Notes: generated by a model not told the origin, from the letters alone. A stretch of 14,085 bases of DNA from DATIXD01 sp035518875 (GCA_035518875.1 DATIXD010000252.1:1-14085), one strand, 5' to 3'. Positions 1-7,580 are shown, numbered from the stretch's first letter. Translations and numbers: made by a program.

Positions 1-414
1 CGGCAGCAGCGCTTGGGTCAAAAGGTGCGCGGCCGTCAGATTGACGTGCAACAGGCGGTGCCACGTGACGGCGTCGACATCGGCCAGGGGTCCTAGCACG
101 CCTAACTCGGCCGCGCTGTGTAGGAGCCCGTGCAGCGCACCGAACTCGCTGTCCAGCGTTTGCGCCAGTTCCTGATAATCCGATTCCTGCGCCCCCGCAA
201 GGTCCATGGGATAAATGGCCGGTCGGACATGACCGGATGCGACGATCTCGTCAAAGAGCCTTTCCAGGCGGTTGACCGCTTTGTCCAGCAACACCACCCG
301 AGCACCTTCCGCCGCGCAGGCCTTGGCCGCCACCGAGCCTAGGCTTCCGCCCGCGCCCGTGATCAGGATGACTCGCCCGGATAGCGTACTTCCGGCGGGG
401 TTTTCGGCGCTCAC
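1..414 (-). CDS. yciK: YciK-family short-chain dehydrogenase/reductase (3' end cut by window)
   Basis: The first 138 codons of an SDR oxidoreductase are visible; the C-terminal part, including the catalytic Tyr-x-x-x-Lys, lies beyond the window edge. Seen: a Rossmann start with the dinucleotide-binding motif TGAGGSLG (residues 19-26), a PMDL motif that fits the adenine-ring Asp position, LLHSAAELG where the family has the NNAG loop, and VNLTAAHLLTQALLP after it. The spacing and wording match the YciK subgroup, whose substrate is unknown. The start is GTG at 414-412, chosen because it overlaps the mupP stop codon as GTGA and because the reading frame begins just before the LSGRVILITG strand. 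It is the last visible gene of the mtaD-ubiG-mupP-yciK operon. Family assignment is firm; the reaction is not known. Confidence 0.88.
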   Translation of the reverse strand, partial: MSAENPAGSTLSGRVILITGAGGSLGSVAAKACAAEGARVVLLDKAVNRLERLFDEIVASGHVRPAIYPMDLAGAQESDYQELAQTLDSEFGALHGLLHSAAELGVLGPLADVDAVTWHRLLHVNLTAAHLLTQALLP

Positions 415-1091
415 TGCAGGGTCTCGTCCAGCCAGATCAGCAACTCGTGCGGATGTCGCAGCAGTCCGTCCGCGCCCCAAGACTCCGCCGGATCGTCCGC
501 ACCCACATAACCGTAAAGCGCCACCAGCGTCGCCATGCCGGCATTGCGGCCGGCCTCGATATCGCGTCGGGCATCACCGATGTAGACGCATTGCGCGGGC
601 TGGCAGCCAATGCGACGGCAAGCTTCCAGCATCGGCATGGGATGAGGCTTCTGCTCCGGCAGGGTGTCGCCACTGATGATGCAAGCGGGGCGTTCCAGAA
701 GATTCAGGCTTTGCAGCAAAGGTTCGGTGAAACGGGTCACCTTGTTGGTGACTATGCCCCAAGTCAGCTGACGGCTTTCCAACTCGTCCAGGACCGTCTC
801 CATGCCATCGAAAAAGCGGGTGTGGACAGCGATGTTTTCCTCATAAAGCGCCAGCATACGCTCGATCAACGGATTGAAATCGGCTTCCTGCCGGCTTGCG
901 CCCAAAATGTGACGCAACATCGCCGAGGCGCCCCCGGAAATCAAGGGCTTAAGGGCGGCCAGCGGCTGCGGCTCCAGCCCCGCCTCGCGCGCCGCGGCGT
1001 TGCAGGCGAAGGCGAGGTCGGGCGCGGTGTCCAGCAGGGTGCCGTCGAGGTCGAACAAGACGCTGCGCAAGGGCGGCTTGAGAGGCATCAT
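411..1091 (-). CDS. mupP: HAD-superfamily phosphatase, probable N-acetylmuramic acid 6-phosphate phosphatase MupP (Gph-like)
   Basis: A 226-residue HAD phosphatase of the phosphoglycolate phosphatase type. Seen: motif I DLDGTLLDT with nucleophile D14 and acid/base D16, an alpha-helical cap (about 20-90), motif II TNK (115-117), motif III lysine K148 in EQKPHP, and motif IV GDARRD with D173 and D177. By sequence alone it could be Gph (2-phosphoglycolate). Its place directly after ubiG and before a YciK-type SDR is the place of MupP in Pseudomonas, where the enzyme removes phosphate from MurNAc-6-P in the AmgK/MurU cell-wall recycling route, so MupP is the better guess. The start is ATGATG at 1091, overlapping the ubiG stop by four bases. 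The stop overlaps the yciK GTG. Cytoplasmic. Confidence is for the HAD phosphatase; MupP versus Gph is an inference from context. Confidence 0.85.
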   Translation of the reverse strand: MMPLKPPLRSVLFDLDGTLLDTAPDLAFACNAAAREAGLEPQPLAALKPLISGGASAMLRHILGASRQEADFNPLIERMLALYEENIAVHTRFFDGMETVLDELESRQLTWGIVTNKVTRFTEPLLQSLNLLERPACIISGDTLPEQKPHPMPMLEACRRIGCQPAQCVYIGDARRDIEAGRNAGMATLVALYGYVGADDPAESWGADGLLRHPHELLIWLDETLQ

Positions 1092-1798
1092 TCCTCCGCG
1101 CGCACGTAAGCCGCAAGGTAATTGACGTCAATATCCCTACTCAGGCTGAACTGCTCGGTCAGCGGATTGTAGCTGATGCCTTCTATGGCCAGCAGGTCGA
1201 GCCCGGCCTCGCGCGCCCAGCGGCTCAGCTCCGAGGGGCGGATGAAGGTCGAATAATCGTGCGTGCCCTTGGGGATCATGCGCAGCAGATATTCCGCGCC
1301 CACAATCGCCAGGAGATAGGCTTTCAGATTGCGGTTCAAGGTGGAAAAAAACACCTGGCCGCCCGGCTTGACCAGCCTGGCGCAGGCATTGACCACCGAG
1401 GTCGGATCGGGCACGTGCTCCAGCATCTCCATGCAGGTGACGATGTCGAATCCTGCGGGTTGCTCGTCGGCCAGTGCCTCGGCGCTGATCTTGCGGTAGC
1501 TGACCGTAACGCCCGATTCCAGGCCGTGGAGGTCGGCGACTTCCAGCAGGTCTTCGCTCAGATCGATGCCTAGCACCTCGGCGCCGGCCTGCGCCAAACC
1601 TTCGCTCAATATGCCGCCGCCGCAGCCCACATCGACGATGCGCCGTCCTTCCAGTTGTGCATAAGCCCTGATGAACTGGAGGCGCAGCGGGTTGACCGCG
1701 TGCAGGGTCTTGAATTCCCCTTGCAGGTCCCACCAGCGCTCGGCCAATGCGCCGAACTTCTTGATTTCATGTTGATGAACGTTTTCCGTGCGCGTCAT
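1088..1798 (-). CDS. ubiG: Ubiquinone biosynthesis O-methyltransferase UbiG
   Basis: UbiG carries out both O-methylations of the ubiquinone head group (C5-hydroxyl of the early intermediate and the final demethylubiquinone step) using SAM. The 236-residue product is close to the 240 residues of E. coli UbiG. Seen: N-terminal EIKKFGALAERWWD typical of UbiG, SAM motif I VDVGCGGG (55-62), acidic residue D79 closing motif I's second strand, CMEMLEHVPDP (122-132), a KPGG turn (144-147), and the C-terminal NPLTEQFSLSRDIDVNYLAAY block. A longer frame reaches 1843, but the ATG at 1798 starts just before the conserved N-terminus and overlaps the mtaD stop codon as ATGA, so I use it. It sits second in the mtaD operon; its by-product SAH is a known substrate class of the upstream deaminase. 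Peripheral to the inner membrane in known systems. Confidence 0.96.
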   Translation of the reverse strand: MTRTENVHQHEIKKFGALAERWWDLQGEFKTLHAVNPLRLQFIRAYAQLEGRRIVDVGCGGGILSEGLAQAGAEVLGIDLSEDLLEVADLHGLESGVTVSYRKISAEALADEQPAGFDIVTCMEMLEHVPDPTSVVNACARLVKPGGQVFFSTLNRNLKAYLLAIVGAEYLLRMIPKGTHDYSTFIRPSELSRWAREAGLDLLAIEGISYNPLTEQFSLSRDIDVNYLAAYVRAEE

Positions 1799-3129
1799 GG
1801 TGATTCTTTGCCCTGTTTCGTTTCGGTCAGCCGCTGTCGCCAAGCCGTTGCCCTGTCGCGGATGGCTTCTTGGTCGAGGGTGGTGAGTTCACGGTTTTTC
1901 AGTAATTGCCGGCCGGCGACCCAGACATCGGTGATCTGATGGCGGCTGGCAGCGTAGACGATGTCCGAAATCGGATCGAACAGCGGTTGGGTTTCGATGC
2001 CGTCCAGCCGAATGGCAGCGATGTCGGCGGATTTGCCGATGGTCAGCGAGCCGATTTCCGCTTCCAGCGCCAGCGCTTTCGCGCCGTTGAGGGTCGCCAT
2101 CCTGAGCGCGGTGGCGGCGGGAACCGCGCGGGCGTCTTCCGCCACCCCCTTGGCCAGCAAGGCCGCCGTGCGCATTTCGCCGAGCACGTCCAGGTCGTTG
2201 TTGCTGGCCGCGCCGTCGGTGCCCAGCGCCACGTTGACGCCGGCGTCCAGCAGTTTGGCTACGGGGCAGAAGCCGCTGGCTAGTTTCAGATTCGATTCGG
2301 GGCAGTGAATCACGCTTCCGCGGGTTTCCGCGAACTCGCGAATCTCCTCGTCAGTCAACTGGGTCATGTGCACGGCGATGAAGTTGGGTCCCAGGATGTC
2401 CAGCTGCCGCAAGCGCTTCAACGGGCGCATGCCGTGCGTTTTGCGTCCTTGTTCGATTTCGTCACGGGTTTCGTGCAGGTGCATGTGGATGGGACTTTCC
2501 AGTTCTTCGGCGAGGGTGCGCAATTTGAGCAAGGGTTCATCCGCAACCGAGTAAGGCGCGTGAGGGGCGAATACAGCATTGACCAGCGGCTCGTTGCGCA
2601 GTTCATCGTGCAGGGCGAGGCCTTTCGACAGATAGTCGTCGGGCCCCGAGCCCCAGGCGCTGGGAAAGTCGACCAGAATCATGCCGACGCAGGCGCGGAT
2701 GCCGGAGCGGATGGCTAGGCGAGCGGTGATTTCCGGGAAAAAGTACATGTCGTTAAAGCAGGTGACGCCCCCGCGGATCATTTCCGCCATCGCCAGTTCG
2801 GTGCCGTCGCGGACGAAGGCTTCACCGACCCACCGCTGCTCCAGCGGCCAGATGTGATTCTGTAGCCAGTCCATCATAGGCCTGTCGTCGGCGACGCCGC
2901 GCAGGAGCGACATGGCGGCGTGGGTATGGGCGTTGACCAGACCCGGAACGAGGGCGTGATGAGGCAAGGATTCCAACTGGGCGGGTCGGTATTGAGCGAG
3001 CGCCTCGCGGTTCGGCAGGATGTCCACAATCCGTCCGGCGTCGATGGCCAGGGCATGGTCTTCCAGCACCAGCCCTTCCGGCTTGACGGGAATGATCCAG
3101 CGCGCCTGCATCAGCGTGTCGATGTGCAT
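1795..3129 (-). CDS. mtaD: 5-methylthioadenosine/S-adenosylhomocysteine deaminase (TRZ/ATZ amidohydrolase)
   Basis: A 444-residue amidohydrolase-fold deaminase, full length for the family. Seen: metal ligands H68 and H70 in NAHTH, H217 in HMHLHE, and D305 in GTDG; E220 (HLHE) as the probable general acid/base; H190 in FAPHAPYSV as a substrate-binding residue; HCPESN (275-280) typical of the MTA/SAH deaminase and TRZ/ATZ group. The reaction is deamination of 5'-methylthioadenosine to methylthioinosine and of SAH to S-inosylhomocysteine, in the cytoplasm. The orthologous position in P. aeruginosa (PA3170, next to ubiG) is occupied by an MTA deaminase, which supports the name. The start is ATG 3129; no clear Shine-Dalgarno lies ahead of it, and a second ATG six codons later has none either. 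First gene of the operon. Other substrates in this broad family cannot be ruled out. Confidence 0.92.
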   Translation of the reverse strand: MHIDTLMQARWIIPVKPEGLVLEDHALAIDAGRIVDILPNREALAQYRPAQLESLPHHALVPGLVNAHTHAAMSLLRGVADDRPMMDWLQNHIWPLEQRWVGEAFVRDGTELAMAEMIRGGVTCFNDMYFFPEITARLAIRSGIRACVGMILVDFPSAWGSGPDDYLSKGLALHDELRNEPLVNAVFAPHAPYSVADEPLLKLRTLAEELESPIHMHLHETRDEIEQGRKTHGMRPLKRLRQLDILGPNFIAVHMTQLTDEEIREFAETRGSVIHCPESNLKLASGFCPVAKLLDAGVNVALGTDGAASNNDLDVLGEMRTAALLAKGVAEDARAVPAATALRMATLNGAKALALEAEIGSLTIGKSADIAAIRLDGIETQPLFDPISDIVYAASRHQITDVWVAGRQLLKNRELTTLDQEAIRDRATAWRQRLTETKQGKESP

Positions 3130-3221
3130 GTAAGCGGTTAACCCAGTAATTTAGTAAACTTTAACATGTGGACGTGCGGTTTTGCACTTCTAGTCCGCGG
3201 GCTTCATTCGTAGATTGACGT

Positions 3222-3453
3222 TTAGAGGAGCTGGGCCAAATCATCCCGACTCATTTCACAATCTCGCAAGATTTGTGTGAGCAAGCCGGGTCCTAGTGGA
3301 TTCGCCCGAATGCACGGGTACGACCGTCGTCCGCCCATCGGCATGGCGCAGAAAGTGATGGCTACCTTTGACTCGTATTACCGAGAAGCCCGCTTTCACT
3401 AGTGCCGCGATCAATTGCTTGCCGGTCAGGCTAGCCAGCTTGGTCACGGACAA
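3222..3453 (-). pseudogene. hicA: HicA-family mRNA interferase toxin, apparently frameshifted
   Basis: The first 51 codons read as a HicA toxin: SLTGKQLIAALVKAGF, then the active-site region KGSHHF with the catalytic histidine, then DGRTTVVPVHSGE. In that frame the protein goes on with 14 unrelated residues and stops at a TGA (3258-3256), giving a 65-residue product. In the next frame, starting at the CCA right after base 3300, the sequence reads PLGPGLLTQILRDCEMSRDD and then LAQLL before a TAA at 3224-3222, which is what the HicA C-terminus should look like. One extra base near 3300 therefore explains the break; the repaired protein would be about 76 residues. Starts are non-ATG: TTG at 3453 or GTG at 3447, both inside the hicB 3' end. 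It may be a true pseudogene, a sequencing error, or a truncated but folded toxin. Confidence 0.78.
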
Positions 3454-3658
3454 CCGTTACCCTCTGTACGCCCACAAAATCGAGGGGTTCGTCCTCCTCG
3501 GTGTGGGCTTCCAAACAGAGTCGTATCGCTTCCTTGATCCGCTCCATGAGGTCATCCAAAGATTTCGCCTGGGTATGACAGCCGCGCAGGGCAGGCACGG
3601 ATGCGATGTAATACCCCTCACGATCCTTTTCGATTACAACGTCGAATTGTTTTTGCAC
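3431..3658 (-). CDS. hicB: HicB-family antitoxin, short form
   Basis: A 75-residue HicB-type protein, the partner that neutralises HicA by binding it. Seen: the partial RNase H-like core FDVVIEKDREGYYIASVPAL (5-24), the RGCHTQAKSLDDLMERIKEAI block, and the C-terminal EPLDFVGVQRVTV strand. There is no room for the C-terminal ribbon-helix-helix or HTH DNA-binding domain found in longer HicB proteins, so self-repression by this protein alone is doubtful. The start is GTG at 3658-3656, supported by an AAGAGG Shine-Dalgarno eight bases upstream. Here the antitoxin gene comes first and overlaps the toxin gene by about 17-23 bases. The antitoxin frame is intact although the toxin frame is broken. 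Confidence 0.85.
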   Translation of the reverse strand: MQKQFDVVIEKDREGYYIASVPALRGCHTQAKSLDDLMERIKEAIRLCLEAHTEEDEPLDFVGVQRVTVVRDQAG

Positions 3659-3680
3659 GGCGGTTGCCTCTTGTATTTGT

Positions 3681-3694
3681 ATCGCTTTCGCGAT
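3681..3694. promoter_or_regulatory. Small inverted repeat upstream of hicB
   Basis: Perfect 5-base arms ATCGC and GCGAT around a 4-base centre, ending 22 bases before the hicB start. The position suits an operator or a 5' hairpin of the hicBA mRNA (on the transcribed strand it has a GAAA tetraloop). It is short enough to be chance, and the short HicB has no visible DNA-binding domain. Confidence 0.25.
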
Positions 3695-3729
3695 GGTTTG
3701 TTTGAATCGGGTTTCTGCACCCGAGGGCG

Positions 3730-3765
3730 GGTTACTTTTCTGTGCTTGTCCAAAGAAAAGTAACC
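3730..3765. repeat. Inverted repeat with 15-base arms (GTTACTTTTC-type intergenic repeat)
   Basis: Arms GGTTACTTTTCTGTG (3730-3744) and CAAAGAAAAGTAACC (3751-3765) pair at 14 of 15 positions around a CTTGTC loop, followed by AAAAGAAAGGG. From memory, this motif (KVTKRK or VTFLCLSKEK when mistranslated) is a dispersed intergenic element in many gamma- and betaproteobacteria, often annotated as small false ORFs. Only one copy is in this window, so dispersal cannot be shown here. Confidence 0.6.
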
Positions 3766-3822
3766 AAAAGAAAGGGTACCCGGTTGCCGCTTATCTCCTG
3801 CGCGCCGGAGCGTTCGGCCGGA

Positions 3823-3894
3823 GGCGGCAGAAGGGGCTTCCTGCCCCTCTGCCGCCGCGCTTCTTCCATGAAGCGCCCCTTCGGGTTGAACCCG
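3823..3894. repeat. Cluster of three GC-rich hairpins in the hicB-arsC gap
   Basis: Three successive inverted repeats: GGCGGCAGAAGGGGC (3823-3837) with GCCCCTCTGCCGCC (3843-3856), one bulged base; GCGCTTC (3857-3863) with GAAGCGC (3870-3876); and CGGGTT/AACCCG (3882-3894) around a single base. With the element at 3730 they make up most of the 386-base gene-free stretch 3659-4044. The arrangement resembles a compound REP-like intergenic element rather than a gene. No T-tract follows on either strand, so I do not call a terminator. Confidence 0.5.
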
Positions 3895-3947
3895 CCGAAA
3901 GCCCGGGTGCTCGGCGCGGCAAACGGGACTAAAACAATATCTCTTCA

Positions 3948-3980
3948 TAGGCTGGGATTCCCATCGTTCGTCCCAGCCTA
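3948..3980. repeat. Perfect 10-base inverted repeat TAGGCTGGGA / TCCCAGCCTA
   Basis: TAGGCTGGGA (3948-3957) and TCCCAGCCTA (3971-3980) are perfect reverse complements around a 13-base centre. The wording resembles short repeats of the GTAGGCTGGGAT kind that I recall as dispersed between genes in several gammaproteobacteria. It lies downstream of the arsC-like gene on that gene's strand, where it could end or stabilise the transcript, but there is no U-tract. Confidence 0.5.
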
Positions 3981-4044
3981 CGTGGCTTGTTAGTCAAGGG
4001 ACGGTAGGCCAGCGAGCGCTAGGTTCCATGGCGTGAATGGCCAG

Positions 4045-4392
4045 TCACAGAATCTCCAACACCTTCTCCGGCGGCCTGCCAATCGCCGCCTTGCCCTTGG
4101 CCAGCACGATTGGCCGCTCGATCAGAATGGGATGCTCCACCATCGCGGCGATCAGGGCGTTGCGATCCAATGCCGGGTCATCCAGGCCGGCTTCCTTGTA
4201 AGCGTCCTCGCCCTTACGCATCAAAGCACGGGGCTCCATGCCGAGTTTGTTCAGGATTTCGTCCAACTCGCCAATCCTGGGCGGCGTCTTCAGGTATTCG
4301 ATAATCGTCGGTTCGATGCCTTTGGCGCGCAGCAACTCCAGGGTCGCTCGCGATTTGCTGCAGCGTGGGTTGTGATAGATGGTCACGCTCAT
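4045..4392 (-). CDS. arsC: ArsC-family reductase, short YfgD type
   Basis: A 115-residue thioredoxin-fold protein of the glutaredoxin-dependent arsenate reductase family. Seen: VTIYHNPRCSKSR with catalytic C11 and R15, and three arginines in the arsenate-binding positions, R59 (ALMRK), R93 (IERPIV) and R106 (GRPPE). The length and wording (HNPRCSKSR, LYLKTPP-like turn, ERPIVLAKGKAAIGRPPEKVLEIL) match E. coli YfgD more than the 141-residue plasmid ArsC. YfgD-type proteins are usually annotated arsenate reductases, but their physiological substrate is not well settled. A longer frame starts at 4410, but that ATG forms part of the GGAGG Shine-Dalgarno placed 10 bases before the ATG at 4392, so I use 4392. 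No ars repressor or arsenite pump is next to it. In E. coli this gene sits beside hda; here hda is about 8 kb away. Confidence 0.88.
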   Translation of the reverse strand: MSVTIYHNPRCSKSRATLELLRAKGIEPTIIEYLKTPPRIGELDEILNKLGMEPRALMRKGEDAYKEAGLDDPALDRNALIAAMVEHPILIERPIVLAKGKAAIGRPPEKVLEIL

Positions 4393-4422
4393 GGTTTGTT
4401 TTGCCTCCATTGTCGGGTCGGA

Positions 4423-4881
4423 TCAGACCGGGGGGCGGATTTTCTGTTCGCGCTGCAATTCGCGATTGACTAGCTTGGCGATCTCGCCCAGTTCGCCGGC
4501 GAGGATTTCCAGCAAGTCGTCGTTGGTCAGGATGCCCTTGAGCGCGCCATTCTGATCGACCACGGGTATCCGCCGCACGCCCTTGATGCGCATGCGTTGC
4601 AAGGTCTCCCAGAGACCGTCGTTTTCGTGGGCGGTGACCAGTTCGTAACTCATGATGTCGCCGATGGCGACTTCTTCCGGATTGACTTCCTCAGCGAGGA
4701 TTTCGATGACCAGGTCGCGGTCGGTGACGATGCCGATGGGGGCGAAGGTTCCGCTCCCGTTTTCTTCCACCACGATCAAGCAACCAACGTGGTGCTGGCG
4801 CATGAGTTTGGCGGCCTCCACGATGGAGTCCTGTTTTCTGACGATAACGGTATCGCGGTTGCAAAATTGGCCGACAGACAT
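4423..4881 (-). CDS. Tandem CBS-domain protein
   Basis: A 152-residue protein made of two CBS domains and little else: CBS1 about residues 7-62 (ending PIGIVTDRDLVIEIL) and CBS2 about 77-131 (ending LKGILTNDDLLEILAGEL), with a charged C-terminal helix (133-148). Paired CBS domains form a Bateman module that binds adenosine-type nucleotides and usually senses energy state; the target of stand-alone versions is unknown. The start at 4881 is chosen over an upstream start at 4959 because GGGAG stands 7 bases before it and because the added residues lack family character. The gene is divergent from groES and 30 bases upstream of the arsC-like gene on the same strand, so the two are probably cotranscribed. 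Confidence 0.88.
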   Translation of the reverse strand: MSVGQFCNRDTVIVRKQDSIVEAAKLMRQHHVGCLIVVEENGSGTFAPIGIVTDRDLVIEILAEEVNPEEVAIGDIMSYELVTAHENDGLWETLQRMRIKGVRRIPVVDQNGALKGILTNDDLLEILAGELGEIAKLVNRELQREQKIRPPV

Positions 4882-4987
4882 GATTTCTCTCCCGAGCTGG
4901 ATGAATTCCGAAAGCTTTATGTTAACCGTTTTGCCTTGCAGGCGGCAGGTTTGTTGCACGGCGAGGGCACAATTAGGATCGGCATGC

Positions 4988-5015
4988 TTGACAAGGGAAG
5001 CGAGATGGCTATGAT
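4988..5015 (+). promoter_or_regulatory. Sigma-70-type promoter of groESL
   Basis: TTGACA (4988-4993), a 16-base spacer and TATGAT (5010-5015) make a near-consensus housekeeping promoter. Transcription would start around 5021-5023, inside the CIRCE operator, giving a leader of about 87 bases. I see no heat-shock sigma-32 pattern (CTTGAA with CCCCAT) in the same gap. Confidence 0.85.
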
Positions 5016-5041
5016 TGGCACTCGCATTGATCGAGTGCTAA
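5015..5041 (+). promoter_or_regulatory. CIRCE operator (HrcA binding site)
   Basis: TTGGCACTC, nine bases, GAGTGCTAA: the CIRCE inverted repeat (consensus TTAGCACTC-N9-GAGTGCTAA) with one mismatch. It shares its first base with the -10 box and covers the expected start site, so bound HrcA would block RNA polymerase. This predicts hrcA elsewhere in the genome, usually near grpE-dnaK-dnaJ. Confidence 0.93.
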
Positions 5042-5108
5042 CAAACGCCCTGGCGTCGCGTGAGCCCTCGATGTTCCCAAGCGTTACATTCACTAACAGG
5101 AGAATTCG

Positions 5109-5399
5109 ATGAAAATCCGTCCGTTACATGACCGTGTGATCGTTAAACGCCTGCCGGAAGAGCGTACCACCGCCGCCGGCATCGTGATCCCCGACACCGC
5201 CACCGAGAAACCGATGCGTGGTGAAGTCCTCGCCGTCGGCACCGGCAAATTGCTGGATAACGGCGATGTGCGTGCGCTCCAGGTCAAGGTGGGCGACAAG
5301 GTACTGTTCGGCAAATACGCCGGCACCGAGGTCAAGATTGATGGCGATGAAATCGTCGTCATGCGCGAAGAAGACATCATGGGCGTGATCCTGCCCTAA
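5109..5399 (+). CDS. groES: Co-chaperonin GroES (Hsp10)
   Basis: 96 residues, the usual GroES length. Seen: MKIRPLHDRVIVKRL at the N-terminus, the mobile loop EERTTAAGIVIPDTATEKP (about 17-35), the GEVLAVGTGKLLDNG strand-turn, and the C-terminal VVMREEDIMGVIL. GroES forms the heptameric lid of the GroEL folding chamber in the cytoplasm. The start is supported by AGGAGA a few bases upstream. It is the first gene of a two-gene operon with groEL (47-base spacer) under the promoter and CIRCE element at 4988-5041. Confidence 0.98.
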   Translation: MKIRPLHDRVIVKRLPEERTTAAGIVIPDTATEKPMRGEVLAVGTGKLLDNGDVRALQVKVGDKVLFGKYAGTEVKIDGDEIVVMREEDIMGVILP

Positions 5400-5446
5400 T
5401 CACCCCCCCCTGAATTCAAGACTTAATACAAAGTAAGGTAAAAACT

Positions 5447-7084
<1,638 letters not shown>

Positions 7085-7110
7085 GCTTCGCGCTTAATCT
7101 GTCAGGCCCG

Positions 7111-7143
7111 AAAAGCCCCGTCCGAAAGGACGGGGCTTTTTTT
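7111..7143 (+). terminator. Rho-independent terminator of groESL
   Basis: Perfect 13-base arms AAAAGCCCCGTCC (7111-7123) and GGACGGGGCTTTT (7128-7140) around a GAAA tetraloop, running into a T-tract to 7143. It begins 26 bases after the groEL stop. Confidence 0.95.
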
Positions 7144-7286
7144 ATGGCGCGCACGGTGCTCGAGGCTCGGCAAGCTTTGGTTTGTGATCTTGCCCGGCGA
7201 GGGTAGCCTGAGCATTTTCTGACTTTCCGCCTCAAATGCAGCAAGCAAGGGGACTTGGCTACCGAGACCACGAACTGACCACAGCT

Positions 7287-7309
7287 TTTTCCACAGAAAA
7301 TGTGGGTAA
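7287..7309. other. Inverted pair of DnaA-box-like sequences
   Basis: TTTTCCACA (7287-7295) and, facing it, TGTGGGTAA (7301-7309; TTACCCACA on the other strand) each match TTATCCACA at 8 of 9 bases and are six bases apart centre-to-edge. Two weak boxes are not enough to call an origin or titration site; they may be chance. Confidence 0.3.
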
Positions 7310-7345
7310 AACCAGCCTCGCCTTGGATTGACGGTTTCCTGGGGC

Positions 7346-7536
7346 CGGCAGAAATGCCGTTGAGATAAGGTGGAACCCTATCCGTGAAAATCGATCCTCT
7401 ACCGGGGAGCGTGGGGTTCTCCCCAGGGGTCGCAGGCGTTCTTGATCCTTACCGTCATCGGCCTGGTGTTTTTCCTGTCAGCCCTGGCGTGACTCCACTG
7501 GATGGCGGCGCGTCAGCACGCCTGAAGGCCGCCGCC
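7346..7536. other. Hairpin-rich segment in the groEL-yjbQ gap; possible structured RNA
   Basis: The stretch 7144-7616 has no convincing gene. Within it: CGGCA-GAAA-TGCCG (7346-7359); GATAAGGT/ACCCTATC with one mismatch (7364-7382); TGGGG-TTCT-CCCCA (7412-7425), which competes with a longer pairing GGGGAG (7404-7409) to CTCCCC (7419-7424); and an outer stem GGCGGC/GCCGCC (7504-7509 with 7531-7536) enclosing GCGT-CAGC-ACGC (7510-7521) and a CC-TGAA-GG hairpin, i.e. a possible three-way junction. I tried to match known riboswitch cores (TPP, cobalamin, c-di-GMP, fluoride, glycine) and found none. It may be an independent RNA or a leader of yjbQ, or only GC-rich chance pairing. Confidence 0.35.
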
Positions 7537-7571
7537 GTCGGCTTTGGAGCGGGGCCGAGTCGGATTGAATG

Positions 7572-7580
7572 TGCTAGGAT
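7572..7580 (+). promoter_or_regulatory. Possible extended -10 element before yjbQ
   Basis: TG-C-TAGGAT (7572-7580) fits an extended -10, 36 bases before the yjbQ ATG. No -35 hexamer is at the usual distance (GGGCCG there), so this is tentative. Confidence 0.3.

Noticed and set aside
447..1109. Long plus-strand frame opposite mupP
   Set aside because: mupP on the minus strand has all four HAD motifs; the opposite frame is a shadow.
3368..3993. Open frames through the repeat field (such as those reading VTFLCLSKEK or KVTKRKG)
   Set aside because: They are translations of inverted repeats at 3730-3894 and overlap hicB; no ribosome sites or family likeness.
7341..7450. TPP or cobalamin riboswitch suggested by TGAGATAAGG and nearby pairs
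   Set aside because: The conserved cores of both classes are absent, and the gene downstream, although linked to thiamine by name, does not repair the mismatch.
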